Positions 22,851 through 32,622 of a stretch of DNA of 64,000 nt are shown here, piece after piece. The notes under the pieces are model-generated. The model was not told where the DNA came from. It searched no databases and saw nothing but the letters and a program-made list of their open reading frames with translations. Within the stretch, counting starts at the first letter, position 1; each line of letters starts with the position of its first letter. A program made the position numbers and the translations under genes. The DNA comes from Candidatus Poribacteria bacterium (GTDB lineage: Bacteria; Poribacteria; WGA-4E; WGA-3G): the NCBI GenBank assembly GCA_022827185.1, contig JAJDTM010000057.1:1-64000 (forward strand), in the 5' to 3' direction.

Positions 22851-25800
22851 ATGCAGATTCCGACACTCATTGACAATATAGAAGGCAACACCCTCCAAAA
22901 AGTCCTTGAAAGTCTTCTTGTGAAAAGTGTCCGTTTAGATATAGCGACTGGCACGTTTGAAATTGGTGCATTTCTATCGCTCGGGGAAACATGGCGACAC
23001 TTAGATGGCATCCGTCTCCTGATGGGCGATGAGACTACAAAACGTACAAAAGATCATCTCATCAAGGCACTACAAGAAACCACCGATGCCAATATCGAAT
23101 CTGAAAAAGAACAAGACGACACCCTCCAGGGACTTGCGGCTGTCCGAGACGCGATTCGGCGCGGGAAAATTGTTGTGCGTGTTTACGATAAAGCGAAGTT
23201 TCATGCAAAACTTAACTTGATGCACGCCCAAAATTCAAGTCCGGTTGACTTTGCCACCGTTGGGAGTTCCAACTTCACCCGCCCGGGGCTCACCCAAAAT
23301 GTAGAGTTAAATTCCTTCATCACAGATGCAACACATATTGAGAAACTTAGTGACTGGTACGATGCACGCTGGGAGGAAGCCTCTGAAGTTAAAGAGGAAT
23401 TGCTTCGCACGATTCAACGGCACCTTAAAGAATACCCACCTTTTACCGTCTATGCAAAATCACTCCACGCCTACTTTAGAGGACGCGAGAAACCTGCCGA
23501 TGAATGGGAAGAAAACGGATCGGTAATTTACCGAACGCTTTCACAATATCAAAAAGATGGATACCACGCTGCCCTTCAGATAGGGGATACATGGAATGGC
23601 GCGCTGATCTGCGATGGTGTTGGTAGCGGTAAAACCTATATTGGTTTGATGTTACTTGAACGCTATCTAAGGGATAACAAACGCGTTCTGCTCATTACCC
23701 CAAAATCGATTGCGGATAGCGTTTGGAACAGTCAGATTGACTTCCGGCTACAATCGGAGTATGACTTTCTACTTGAGGAACACTTCAGGATGAAATTGCA
23801 TACTGATCTGGGTCGTCAGGGTGGAATAGAAGAGAAAGAATATCGCTACTTTCGCGAATATATAGACGTTATTATTATAGACGAAGCACACCATTTCCGA
23901 AATCCAAGTTCCAACCGCGGACGGCTTCTCATGGAACTTGCCAGAAACAAAAAACTCTATCTCCTTACCGCTACGCCGATCAATAACAGTGTCAACGATA
24001 TTTCTCATCTGATTAATTATTTCGCGCAGGACAACAGGCGGCACTTTGCCAGCATCGGCATGCACGATTTCCGTAAGCACTTCCGCGATATTGACAAGAA
24101 GCTTGAGGATGAGAACGTCGAGATTGCCGAACAGGTTGAAGAAGACGATCTCCTTCGCCAAGATCCTGTGCTAAAACAGGTGCTCATTCAACGGAGCCGC
24201 AAATATATCAAAGATGCTGAGATGGAATCAGGGACACATATCCTTTTCCCGAAACGTGTTATAGAGCCTACCGTAGATTACTCACTCCGTCGAGTCTATC
24301 GGACACTCTACGACGAACTGCAAGCTGCATTTGATCGGCACGACCCTTTTCTCAACCTCGCTATCTACAACACCGTCAAGTATCACAAAAATCCAGAAAA
24401 ACAGATTGAACAGCGTGAAAAGCAGGTTATCGGTCTTATCCGGACGCTTGTACTCAAACGTTTAGAAAGTTCATGGAAAGCGTTTGAAGTAACTGTTGAA
24501 AATCTGCTTCTCAAAATGACAGACTGGCTCGAGGAATACGCCCCAGAACGTTTTGAAATGTGGAAAGGCACAAATCGGAGGTGGTGGAGCGTTGTTCAGG
24601 AACACATACTTGAACGACTCCAAGAGGATGGCATCTCACGACAACGTAACCGAGTAAACCTACAGCGTTTTGTTGCTTCCAATCCATCTGAAGAAGAGGA
24701 TGACCTCGCTTCTATTGAAACTGATGACGATTTCATTCCAGACGACCACGATGTGGATCAGTTGTTTGACGATGTTGTGGACGATATGAATTTCTTGACT
24801 GCACTCCTCAGTCGAATCTATAGGTTATTTTACGCGGACCAATTGGCTAACGAACCCGATACAGCACAGGATGATAAACTCCAGCAGCTTCTAAAACTAC
24901 TAAAAAAGCATCCGAGTAAGAAAATACTGATCTTTAGCGAATTCTGTGACACGGCTCGTTACCTTGACAAACAGTTGCAGCAAGCAGGTTTCAAGAATAT
25001 AGAACAAATTGATAGCCAGCGCAATGTGAACCGTGAAGAAATTATTGAACGATTTTCGCCATGCTACAACGGTAGATCCCCTGAAAGTGTTGAACCGGTT
25101 CAAACGCTTATCACGACAGATGTTCTTGCTGAAGGTCTCAACTTACAGGACGCTTCTATTATCATTAATTACGATTTACATTGGAATCCCGTCCGTCTCA
25201 TGCAGCGCATCGGTAGATTAGACCGACGACTTGACGCAGAGATTGAGGCGAAACTCAGCCGAACAAATCCTACCGTTCACGTCTGGAATTTCCTGCCACC
25301 AGTAGAGCTTGATGACATCCTCAAACTCCGAAAACGCGTTGATGGTAAAATCCTCCGGATTAGTCGTACCCTCGGTATTGAAGGTAAGTTCGTTTCGCCG
25401 GATGACGATGATGAAACGCTCCGTCTTTTCAATGAACGTTATGATGGTACAGAAAGCATTGAAGAATTGATGAACCTTGAACGTCAACGTATTTCTGAGT
25501 CAAATCCTAAATTGTGGCGGCAACTCCCCGCTCTTCCAATGCGTCTCTTTTCCGGAAAAGACCTTACCGAGGAACCACCACCTTTTCTCAATCGAGATAG
25601 CGAGCCGATTCCACTTGAACGCGTCGGTGATACGGGAGTTTTCTGTTGTTATGAGATGCCAAATGGTGAAATTAAATGGTACTTTTATGACGTTGACGTA
25701 GATGAAGTGATAGGGAACGTTGAGGATATCTGGCCCGAAATCCGATGTGGCGAGAATACCACGCGCTGGACTGAATACGGACCGGGTGGACTTGTGGATG

Positions 25801-25901
25801 CACGCAAACAAATTGAACGTCACATACGCGAGTATCTTAGGAATATACAGGCGCCAATGAACGCAAAACCTAAACTCATCGCATGGATGGAAATTTCCTG
25901 A
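22851..25901 (+). CDS. PLD-nuclease domain / SNF2-type helicase fusion
   Basis: 1016-aa protein. N-terminal phospholipase D-like nuclease half-site: FHAKLNL (His118, Lys120) then VGSSNFTRPGLTQNVEL (138-152). Helicase core: DGVGSGKT (Walker A, 255-262), IIIDEAHHFRN (motif II, 342-351), LTATPINNS (motif III), and the second RecA lobe with LIFSEF, LITTDVLAEGLNLQDASI and HWNPVRLMQRIGRLDRR (about 752-793, arginine finger). Such PLD-helicase fusions accompany Eco57I-class methyltransferases in restriction-like loci, where the ATPase tracks along DNA and the PLD domain could cut. The methyltransferase is the second gene downstream. No drmA, drmB, pglZ or brxC gene is nearby. Confidence 0.88.
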   Translation: MQIPTLIDNIEGNTLQKVLESLLVKSVRLDIATGTFEIGAFLSLGETWRHLDGIRLLMGDETTKRTKDHLIKALQETTDANIESEKEQDDTLQGLAAVRDAIRRGKIVVRVYDKAKFHAKLNLMHAQNSSPVDFATVGSSNFTRPGLTQNVELNSFITDATHIEKLSDWYDARWEEASEVKEELLRTIQRHLKEYPPFTVYAKSLHAYFRGREKPADEWEENGSVIYRTLSQYQKDGYHAALQIGDTWNGALICDGVGSGKTYIGLMLLERYLRDNKRVLLITPKSIADSVWNSQIDFRLQSEYDFLLEEHFRMKLHTDLGRQGGIEEKEYRYFREYIDVIIIDEAHHFRNPSSNRGRLLMELARNKKLYLLTATPINNSVNDISHLINYFAQDNRRHFASIGMHDFRKHFRDIDKKLEDENVEIAEQVEEDDLLRQDPVLKQVLIQRSRKYIKDAEMESGTHILFPKRVIEPTVDYSLRRVYRTLYDELQAAFDRHDPFLNLAIYNTVKYHKNPEKQIEQREKQVIGLIRTLVLKRLESSWKAFEVTVENLLLKMTDWLEEYAPERFEMWKGTNRRWWSVVQEHILERLQEDGISRQRNRVNLQRFVASNPSEEEDDLASIETDDDFIPDDHDVDQLFDDVVDDMNFLTALLSRIYRLFYADQLANEPDTAQDDKLQQLLKLLKKHPSKKILIFSEFCDTARYLDKQLQQAGFKNIEQIDSQRNVNREEIIERFSPCYNGRSPESVEPVQTLITTDVLAEGLNLQDASIIINYDLHWNPVRLMQRIGRLDRRLDAEIEAKLSRTNPTVHVWNFLPPVELDDILKLRKRVDGKILRISRTLGIEGKFVSPDDDDETLRLFNERYDGTESIEELMNLERQRISESNPKLWRQLPALPMRLFSGKDLTEEPPPFLNRDSEPIPLERVGDTGVFCCYEMPNGEIKWYFYDVDVDEVIGNVEDIWPEIRCGENTTRWTEYGPGGLVDARKQIERHIREYLRNIQAPMNAKPKLIAWMEIS

Positions 25902-25931
25902 GAACAATTTTGATAGGGGATGCAGCAACAA

Positions 25932-26663
25932 ATGTTCGGCAACATTGCACACGATATTCAAAAGGTTCACAACTTTGAATCCTTAGTCGACTTTTTGCGA
26001 GATAGCCTCAATTGGCCCATTCCGGACGAGGGTTTGGAATTTGAAGAAATTACCTATGACTGGTCCGCGGAAGCCCTTGAACTTGATGCTAACACCCAAG
26101 CCCGAATCATCAGTTGCAGGCAACTACAGCTTTACAACCTTAAATTTGACTTGTCGGCGGTGAGTCATAGGTCTAACACCGAATCCAGATCTGAACGAGT
26201 ATTAACTACAAGGCAAAAGTTGTTGGCAGCAGAGCAAGGTATAGCAAACGCTGTCAACAAGCTGCACGAAATCGGCATGGACGCGGAAACAATTGCGTCC
26301 AAGATTGGCATGGACCTTGCATCAGTTACCAAAATTCTGAAAGTCGACACCGAATCCTATCAGGGTCAACTTTTTGATTACAGTTCATCAGAAGCCCAAC
26401 AACCGTGGGGGATCTTTTTTATCCAATTCAATGATGACGTAGAGCTTGATGCTTGTAGGACACTCTTGCGTCGAGTCCTCCGAGGGCTCGTTGATAGACG
26501 AGGCCGCAGTGTTTCACTCCCCTTTTGGCGACACGATAGGCTTCTCTTTATCTGCACAACCATGAACTTCCAAAGCATCGGTTTTGCATGCTTCAGTGGC
26601 AGGCAAAGTCGTCCTATTGTTGATGATTATATCCCATTGAACTATTTCCAATTGGATTCATAA
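25932..26663 (+). CDS. short paralogue of methyltransferase N-terminus with inserted HTH
   Basis: About 243 aa. Its first 60 residues (IQKVHNFESLVDFLRDSLNWPIPDE to WSAEALELD) and residues about 155-215 (QQPWGIFFIQF, LLRRVLRGLVDRRGRS, HDRLLFICTTMNFQSIGFACF) align with two adjacent segments of the N-terminus of the following gene. Between them lies about 80 extra residues with a Spo0J/transposase-type HTH: NKLHEIGMDAETIASKIGMDLASVTKIL. It stops where the methyltransferase continues. It could be a DNA-binding regulator or specificity accessory, or a decayed duplicate; the intact frame favours a function. ATG 25920 abuts its ribosome site, so ATG 25932 is preferred. Confidence 0.75.
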   Translation: MFGNIAHDIQKVHNFESLVDFLRDSLNWPIPDEGLEFEEITYDWSAEALELDANTQARIISCRQLQLYNLKFDLSAVSHRSNTESRSERVLTTRQKLLAAEQGIANAVNKLHEIGMDAETIASKIGMDLASVTKILKVDTESYQGQLFDYSSSEAQQPWGIFFIQFNDDVELDACRTLLRRVLRGLVDRRGRSVSLPFWRHDRLLFICTTMNFQSIGFACFSGRQSRPIVDDYIPLNYFQLDS

Positions 26664-26672
26664 GGAAATGTA

Positions 26673-29600
26673 ATGTCGTACATAACACCAGATGATATTC
26701 ACAACATCCACAACTTTAACACCTTATTGGACTTCCTACGCGATAAACTCGGTTGGCACATCCCAGAAGATGTTGAACTTGAAGATATTGCGTTCCCTTG
26801 GTCCGCTGAAGACCTTGACCTTGATGAGTTGACTGAAGAGCGAATTCCTGAATGTAAACAGTTACCATCTTTCCCAACCAATCAACCTACATTTGAATTT
26901 GTTGAGGACACACAGCCGTGGGGAATCTTTTTTCTCCAATTTGAGAGTGAATCCATCTATCGCACCGCGCTCCGCCGCGTCCTCCGCGGACTTGTTGAAC
27001 GGCGAGATCGGGACGCAAGCCTCCCTGCGTGGAAACACGACCACCTCCTCTTTATCTGCACCACGACCGACTATCAACGCTTCGCCTTTGCACACTTCGC
27101 TGCCACTGCGGAAAACTGGCGACGTGCTGTGCTATCTATCTTCTCTTGGGAACAGGGAGATACCCACATCCGCACGCTCTGTGAGTATAACCTACCCGCG
27201 CTCGCCTTTCCAAGCGACGGCTTTTCAACTGATCAGGAGTGGCTCCAAGAATGGCAAAAGGCATTTGACGTTGAAACCGTTACCGATAAATTCTTCGCTG
27301 ACTATCAGGGTGTCTTTTCACAGGTGGAAGCCGCTGTCGAAGGTATTCCAGAAGACGAAACAGAAGCACGCCGACTCTATACACAACGCCTCTTCAACCG
27401 ATTGATGTTCCTCCGTTTCATTGAAAAGAAAGGATGGCTCACCTATAACGGCACACGCGATTACCTCCGCGCGCTCTTCGATGCAACAGAAGCACAAACA
27501 GACGAAAACTTCCTCAATGACCGCCTCTATTGGGCGTTCTTTCATGGACTCGGTAATGCAGCGGATCAGCCAGAGGAGTCATCTGCAGCCGTTGAACGTC
27601 GAGGAGATGTCCCTTTTCTCAACGGCGGACTCTTTGAGATGCAGGAATACGATGCGCGCCACCTTATTCATATCCCAAACGACAAATTTGCCGAAATCCT
27701 GAAACTCTTTGAACGATACAACTTCACGGTAACCGAATCCACGCCACTTGATATTGAAGTGGCAGTTGACCCAGAGATGCTCGGAAAAGTATTTGAAGAA
27801 CTCGTAACTGGTAGGCACGACACCGGCAGCTACTACACACCGCGCCCCGTTGTCTCCTTCATGTGTCGAGAAAGTCTGAAAATCTGCCTCCAAAATAAAA
27901 CCGATGAGACACAGGAAACTCTCAAGGTGTTCGTTGATGATGGCGATGCAGAAGCAATACGCGATCCAGAGAAAGTGTTAAGAGTCCTACAAACCCTCCG
28001 TATCTGCGATCCAGCATGCGGAAGCGGTGCCTACCTACTCGGTATGATGGGAGAATTGCTCCGCTTGCGAGACGCGCTTTTCAAAAGCAAAAACGTTGAC
28101 CCCAGAACAACCTACCAACGCAAACTCGACATTATTCAGCAAAACCTCTACGGCGTAAACAAGGACGAATTCGCTGTCAATATCGCTATGCTCCGTTTGT
28201 GGCTCAGTCTCGCTGTTGATTATGAAAGTCATATTCCAGAACCGTTGCCCAACCTCGATTATAAAGTCGCAACAGGAGATAGCTTGACCGGTCCCGCACC
28301 CGAGCAAGTTAGTCTCGCAAGCCACTTGATTGATCAGATTCAGGAGCATCAAGCGGAATTTCTGGTTACCCACACCGATCCTGAGAAACAGAGACTTCGT
28401 GAGGAGATTGCTGAACTCAAGCAAAACCTTCAGGGATGGCAAGCGAACGAAGATGAATTTGTCTGGCAGGTTGAGTTTCCAGAGGTCTTCCAAGAGGGCG
28501 GATTTGATATCGTCATCGGCAACCCACCTTATGTCCGACAGGAGCTTATCAGATCAATTAGATCCGTTTTGGAACGACTGTTTCCAGCAGTTTATGCAGG
28601 CACTGCGGACCTATATGTCTATTTCTACAAGCGCGGCGCGGAACTACTTCGCAGGAGTGGGATTCTCATTTACATCTCGTCCAATAAGTTTCTACGTGCA
28701 GGTTATGGTGAGAGACTCAGAGATTTTTTTACCAACAGTATGTGTTTGCGTATACTACTTGATTTTGGAAGTGTCTCCGTTTTTGGGGCGAGTGTGGATA
28801 CCAGCATTCTCCTTGCTGAAAATTCTGATCCAGATGGGGCAGCGTTTTCTGCCACTACTTTTCGTGACGAAGCAGATATTCTTCGTCTTTCTGACGCGTT
28901 TCAAGAACGCGCGTTTTCCATGTATGCCCGTGATTTACCATCGGACGGATGGGTGTTGACATCGTCGGATGTACTAAGCCTACTTGAAAGATTAGAAAAC
29001 ATTGGAATGCCACTCGGGGAATATGTGGGTGGGTTCTATCGCGGTGTGGTAACGGGATGCAATGCTGCATTTGTTATTGTTGAATCTGTCCGTCAGCAGT
29101 TGGTTGCTCAGGATCCGAGAAGTGATGAACTTATAAAACCATTGCTGAGAGGTCGGCACCTTCGCAGATGGAAAGAAACATCAACGAGCGAATATCTGAT
29201 AGCAATAGCAAGTAGTGTGAACAGAGAGTGGCCTTGGTCAGATGCAAGAGACAATACAGAAGCGGAACGAATTTTCGCTCAAACTTACCCTGCGATCTAT
29301 CAACATCTGAATAATTATCGCGAACGGTTGATTGCCCGCGAAGATCAGGGAAAATTTTATTGGGAACTCCGTTCATGCGCGTATTATGACGAGTTTGAAA
29401 ATTTGAAAATTGTTTATCCGGACGTGGCAAAATATCTCCAAGCTTGTTACGACACACGGAAGGCTGTTGGGGTAAACTCAACGTACTTCATACCTGCTAG
29501 TGATTTCTCCCTGCTTGCCATCCTAAATAGCCAACTTTTTGATTGGTATGCACGGCATAAATTTCAAAGTCTCAACGACCCATGGAGAGGTGGGGGTCTA

Positions 29601-29828
29601 CGTTTCTTTGCCCAGTACATGGAGAAAGTCCCAATAGCGAATCGGACTGACGCGCAGAAAGCGGCGTTGTCAGGTCTCGTTGAACAGATATTGGCAAACC
29701 CACAAAGCGATGGAGTACGTGACATTGAGCGGAAGATAGACGAACTGGTATATCAGTTGTATGGCTTAACCGATGCAGAAATTGAACTGATTAAACAAAC
29801 ATATCGCGATGCAGGCATGGAGGTGTGA
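26673..29828 (+). CDS. Eco57I-class DNA adenine methyltransferase (type IIG/BREX-like)
   Basis: 1051-aa protein. The N-terminal region (about 1-140) shares the domain also found in the preceding gene; about 200-400 is an alpha-rich region with RLFNRLMFLRFIEKKGWL and YYTPRPVVSFMCRESL. AdoMet site DPACGSGAYLLGM (Asp446 to about 458) and catalytic NPPY (617-620) define a gamma-class N6-adenine methylase. The C-terminal target-recognition part has GFYRGVVTGCNAAFVIV, IKPLLRGRHLRRW and SDFSLLAILNS, as in TaqI-like specificity domains. I see no PD-(D/E)XK nuclease, so cleavage would fall to the PLD-helicase. AAGGAAATGTA precedes the ATG; 9 nt after the previous stop. Confidence 0.9.
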   Translation: MSYITPDDIHNIHNFNTLLDFLRDKLGWHIPEDVELEDIAFPWSAEDLDLDELTEERIPECKQLPSFPTNQPTFEFVEDTQPWGIFFLQFESESIYRTALRRVLRGLVERRDRDASLPAWKHDHLLFICTTTDYQRFAFAHFAATAENWRRAVLSIFSWEQGDTHIRTLCEYNLPALAFPSDGFSTDQEWLQEWQKAFDVETVTDKFFADYQGVFSQVEAAVEGIPEDETEARRLYTQRLFNRLMFLRFIEKKGWLTYNGTRDYLRALFDATEAQTDENFLNDRLYWAFFHGLGNAADQPEESSAAVERRGDVPFLNGGLFEMQEYDARHLIHIPNDKFAEILKLFERYNFTVTESTPLDIEVAVDPEMLGKVFEELVTGRHDTGSYYTPRPVVSFMCRESLKICLQNKTDETQETLKVFVDDGDAEAIRDPEKVLRVLQTLRICDPACGSGAYLLGMMGELLRLRDALFKSKNVDPRTTYQRKLDIIQQNLYGVNKDEFAVNIAMLRLWLSLAVDYESHIPEPLPNLDYKVATGDSLTGPAPEQVSLASHLIDQIQEHQAEFLVTHTDPEKQRLREEIAELKQNLQGWQANEDEFVWQVEFPEVFQEGGFDIVIGNPPYVRQELIRSIRSVLERLFPAVYAGTADLYVYFYKRGAELLRRSGILIYISSNKFLRAGYGERLRDFFTNSMCLRILLDFGSVSVFGASVDTSILLAENSDPDGAAFSATTFRDEADILRLSDAFQERAFSMYARDLPSDGWVLTSSDVLSLLERLENIGMPLGEYVGGFYRGVVTGCNAAFVIVESVRQQLVAQDPRSDELIKPLLRGRHLRRWKETSTSEYLIAIASSVNREWPWSDARDNTEAERIFAQTYPAIYQHLNNYRERLIAREDQGKFYWELRSCAYYDEFENLKIVYPDVAKYLQACYDTRKAVGVNSTYFIPASDFSLLAILNSQLFDWYARHKFQSLNDPWRGGGLRFFAQYMEKVPIANRTDAQKAALSGLVEQILANPQSDGVRDIERKIDELVYQLYGLTDAEIELIKQTYRDAGMEV

Positions 29829-29841
29829 GGCAACTCTAACT

Positions 29842-32211
29842 TTATTCTATTTCTAAATATGCTCGAAAAGCTTTATGTATCTGAAAACGTTGTTCTGGTC
29901 TTTGTTTCTCGGCAAACCTTTGTGCCAATTTTTGTTTTTTACGGAATTCCTCTGGTGTGGTGAAAAAAACAAAGTCGTTTTCCTTTACTTCTATTCCAAA
30001 AAATGTTAAGTCATGCAGAAAGTCAATTACAGTCTCTATTTTTTCTTCTGAAACTCCTTCTGATTTTAACACTTCTACTACCTCGTTCTTGCCCAACGTA
30101 ACAGATCTTCCTGCAAACCCAAAGACTACATTTTCAAGACTAATATCAGTTAAAGTGTTTTCTAAATCAATTCTTTTAAAAACATATTCAGAATATTGCT
30201 GCTCTGCTGCAAATATATCTTCTTCTTCTATCTGGGTATGTCCTCTATTAATGGCTGTTGTTACTGCTTCATTGACGAAATGGATGATATCCCTTGGTCT
30301 TTTCAAAACGGTTCTCATTATATACTCCCTAGTAGGAATTCCATTAACGGTTGGACAAAAGTATTGTTCCCATAACGCCGCCGAGTCTACGGGTGTTTCA
30401 AAAGAGAATATAAATCGTTTTTCTATTACGCTGCAAAGCAATTCTGTGTCGTCCCAGCTTAGCAATGAATACGGCATTTTATCAGGTTCGTGGGAAATTT
30501 TTCTAATTTTGTAAAAAATGTCAGAGCGTAGAAAAATAGCAAGATTAAGTTGTATGCTTTGTCTTCTATTATCCTGTCTTCCGAGTTCCATAGGTAATTT
30601 TTGTGCTATTTCTAGTAAACCCCATAAAATTTCAGATAGGGCCTCTATATCGTTTTGCTGTTCCCACGCTTTGTCGAGATTATCAACTAAAATGATAACC
30701 CTCCGCTCATTTGAAAGGAATTTTCCAAGTTCTATCCGCAATTGTTTCAAAATACCACTGTGAAGTGCTTCGGAAACAGGCAAGTAAGAATTTCCGTTAC
30801 CAGATTTTTCTATTGCTCGCTCAAGATTTTGAATACAAGTTTCCAGTCGAGTGGAGAAATCGCTGCGAATTACCTTTCGGTTTTCTTCAACAAATTTGAA
30901 GAAATTCTGGGCAACGGCATCAACTGGAGCGAGGGTAGGATTTTCCAAATTACTGGCAACATTAGCAATTTCAGAAAGTAGCAAGAATTTCCATAAAGTT
31001 TCAATTGCATATCCTTTAACATTACGATGTTGATATCGTTTTAGAAGGTCTACGATTCCTTGCATTTGATAAGTTGGTGGTTTTATTACACAGACTAAAT
31101 TTTGCCTACGTTCACTAAGTTCGGCTTCTAATTTTATTAGATTTGCAGTTTTCCCTGATCCCTTCCGTCCAACAAAAACTCTTTGTGTGCCTCTTAAAGC
31201 ATCGTTGTACGCAGCCGTTGGAACAAAATATTCCTCAACCAGTTTTTCCGCCTCACTTTCGGCCACAGACTCCCCAAAACTCAAACTTCTAAGGTCAATT
31301 TCTAATCGCATTGGTGAAGGTCGGACCGCTGTTATACTTTTTTCAGTTTCCAAGTTCTTTTCAACTGAAGACAGCCATTCTTCCAAATATGCAGTTGCAT
31401 CACGTGCCGTATTATAATGTTTGAGGTTTTCGCGATAGTCAACCGGATACAAAAAATTACCTTCAGCAAGCATAAGCAAAGGGATTCCAGCACCATACGC
31501 CATACCACAAACTAATGCCTGTCGAGCAGTCTGAAGATACGCACCTTCTCTTTTAGGGTTCGTAAAATGGCAAATTAAGCCTTTACAACTAAATACGCGA
31601 ATCCCGTACCAGGTCAATGTCTGAACAGGAGTTTCGCGAGGGTCGTCAAGCATAATTTTATTTTTTAATTGTTTATTAAGTAAATTAGACACTTTCATGG
31701 CCGCCTGATTTTCGTGTTGGCTTTTCAGGTGAAAGACTTTCTCGTCCCCTCCGGGTTTTAGGTTGGGTTTTATTGCTGTCCGATAAATTGTATTTTTCAG
31801 GTCTAAAACTGGATTTTCGTTGTAGAAACCTGATATAATGTCTTGTGAGTTACAGCAGGGCAGGTATTTAACTGTTGTTAAAATTCTCAACTGATCAAAC
31901 ATTTTCTTTTCTTCTATGTATGTTTCATCTAATATCAGCCATACCCGCTTGTCATGGGCTATAGCATAACCGAGTTCAAACATTACATTGGCGTTTAATC
32001 CAGTTAAATCCGCAAAGAAAAGGGCGGCTTCATCAATCGCTTCACAAATATCATTAATAACAAAATTTCCAGAAGTGCCACATTTTTCCCAAGTCTTAAT
32101 ATCTATTTGTTTTCCGGCATTTAGTTCTTGGACGGCCTCCTGGATAGGTTCTCTTAGAGTTGGGGCTCTTGATGGATAGGCAAAAAATGCTTTTGGAATT
32201 GTGTTTGACAT
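29842..32211 (-). CDS. deoxyribosyltransferase/TIR-like domain fused to Sll1717-type P-loop ATPase
   Basis: 789-aa protein. Residues 1-115: KAFFAYPSRAP ... ADLTGLNANVMFELGYA (67-83, with Glu79), a nucleoside 2-deoxyribosyltransferase/TIR-like fold often used as an NAD or nucleotide hydrolase effector. Residues about 195-285 hold a second related module (FSCKGLICHFTNPKREGAYL, LVCGMAYGAGIPLLML, PVDYRENLKHY). Residues about 305-520: SLSFGESVAESEAEKLVEEYF, Walker A GRKGSGKT (348-355) and Walker B RVIILVDNLD (504-513), the Sll1717-type ATPase. The C-terminal 250 residues are probably a winged-helix sensor lid. The layout effector plus STAND-like ATPase suggests abortive-infection immunity. AAAGGAGATAACC precedes the ATG; convergent with the methyltransferase. 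Confidence 0.82.
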   Translation of the reverse strand: MSNTIPKAFFAYPSRAPTLREPIQEAVQELNAGKQIDIKTWEKCGTSGNFVINDICEAIDEAALFFADLTGLNANVMFELGYAIAHDKRVWLILDETYIEEKKMFDQLRILTTVKYLPCCNSQDIISGFYNENPVLDLKNTIYRTAIKPNLKPGGDEKVFHLKSQHENQAAMKVSNLLNKQLKNKIMLDDPRETPVQTLTWYGIRVFSCKGLICHFTNPKREGAYLQTARQALVCGMAYGAGIPLLMLAEGNFLYPVDYRENLKHYNTARDATAYLEEWLSSVEKNLETEKSITAVRPSPMRLEIDLRSLSFGESVAESEAEKLVEEYFVPTAAYNDALRGTQRVFVGRKGSGKTANLIKLEAELSERRQNLVCVIKPPTYQMQGIVDLLKRYQHRNVKGYAIETLWKFLLLSEIANVASNLENPTLAPVDAVAQNFFKFVEENRKVIRSDFSTRLETCIQNLERAIEKSGNGNSYLPVSEALHSGILKQLRIELGKFLSNERRVIILVDNLDKAWEQQNDIEALSEILWGLLEIAQKLPMELGRQDNRRQSIQLNLAIFLRSDIFYKIRKISHEPDKMPYSLLSWDDTELLCSVIEKRFIFSFETPVDSAALWEQYFCPTVNGIPTREYIMRTVLKRPRDIIHFVNEAVTTAINRGHTQIEEEDIFAAEQQYSEYVFKRIDLENTLTDISLENVVFGFAGRSVTLGKNEVVEVLKSEGVSEEKIETVIDFLHDLTFFGIEVKENDFVFFTTPEEFRKKQKLAQRFAEKQRPEQRFQIHKAFRAYLEIE

Positions 32212-32622
32212 TAGCGGTTATCTCCTTTTTGACAGTTTTGACTTGCTACTGTTATCGGTAGAGCGAAACGAAAAATACGCTGCATGCGCGCCCATATCAT
32301 AGCACATTTCGGCAGAAAAATCAAGTGTATTTTGTTTTCAGCAAAATCATTTAAGTACTCGGTCCTTAAATCTCGGCAGGGCGCGATGTGTTCATTGCTG
32401 ACATATATTGGTGTGTGCATTGTATAGGTTGAGAAATGGAAAAATTAAGTTGACTCAGCAAGTCTATGAAGGTGTGAGATAGAGGGGTGAGGAGACTTGT
32501 TTTTTTTTTGCTGGACAGGATTTCAGATGTTATAATTAATGGTACAAATAAATTAAAGCGGTAGAGTTTGAAGTTTATCCGAATGTCTCTATCGTTGGTA
32601 GAAATGAGGAGAAGATGAAATT
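32212..32622. promoter_or_regulatory. 411-bp divergent intergenic region with + promoter
   Basis: TTGCTG (32508-32513), 17-bp spacer, TATAAT (32531-32536) is a plausible promoter for the gene at 32623, with a perfect -10 and a preceding T-tract. For the gene reading left I found no clear boxes. No gene seen in the gap. Confidence 0.5.

Noticed and set aside
22851..29828. DISARM or BREX system
   Set aside because: A SNF2 helicase and Eco57I-class methylase occur in these, but drmA/drmB (DUF1998) and pglZ/brxC/brxL genes are not present in the island.
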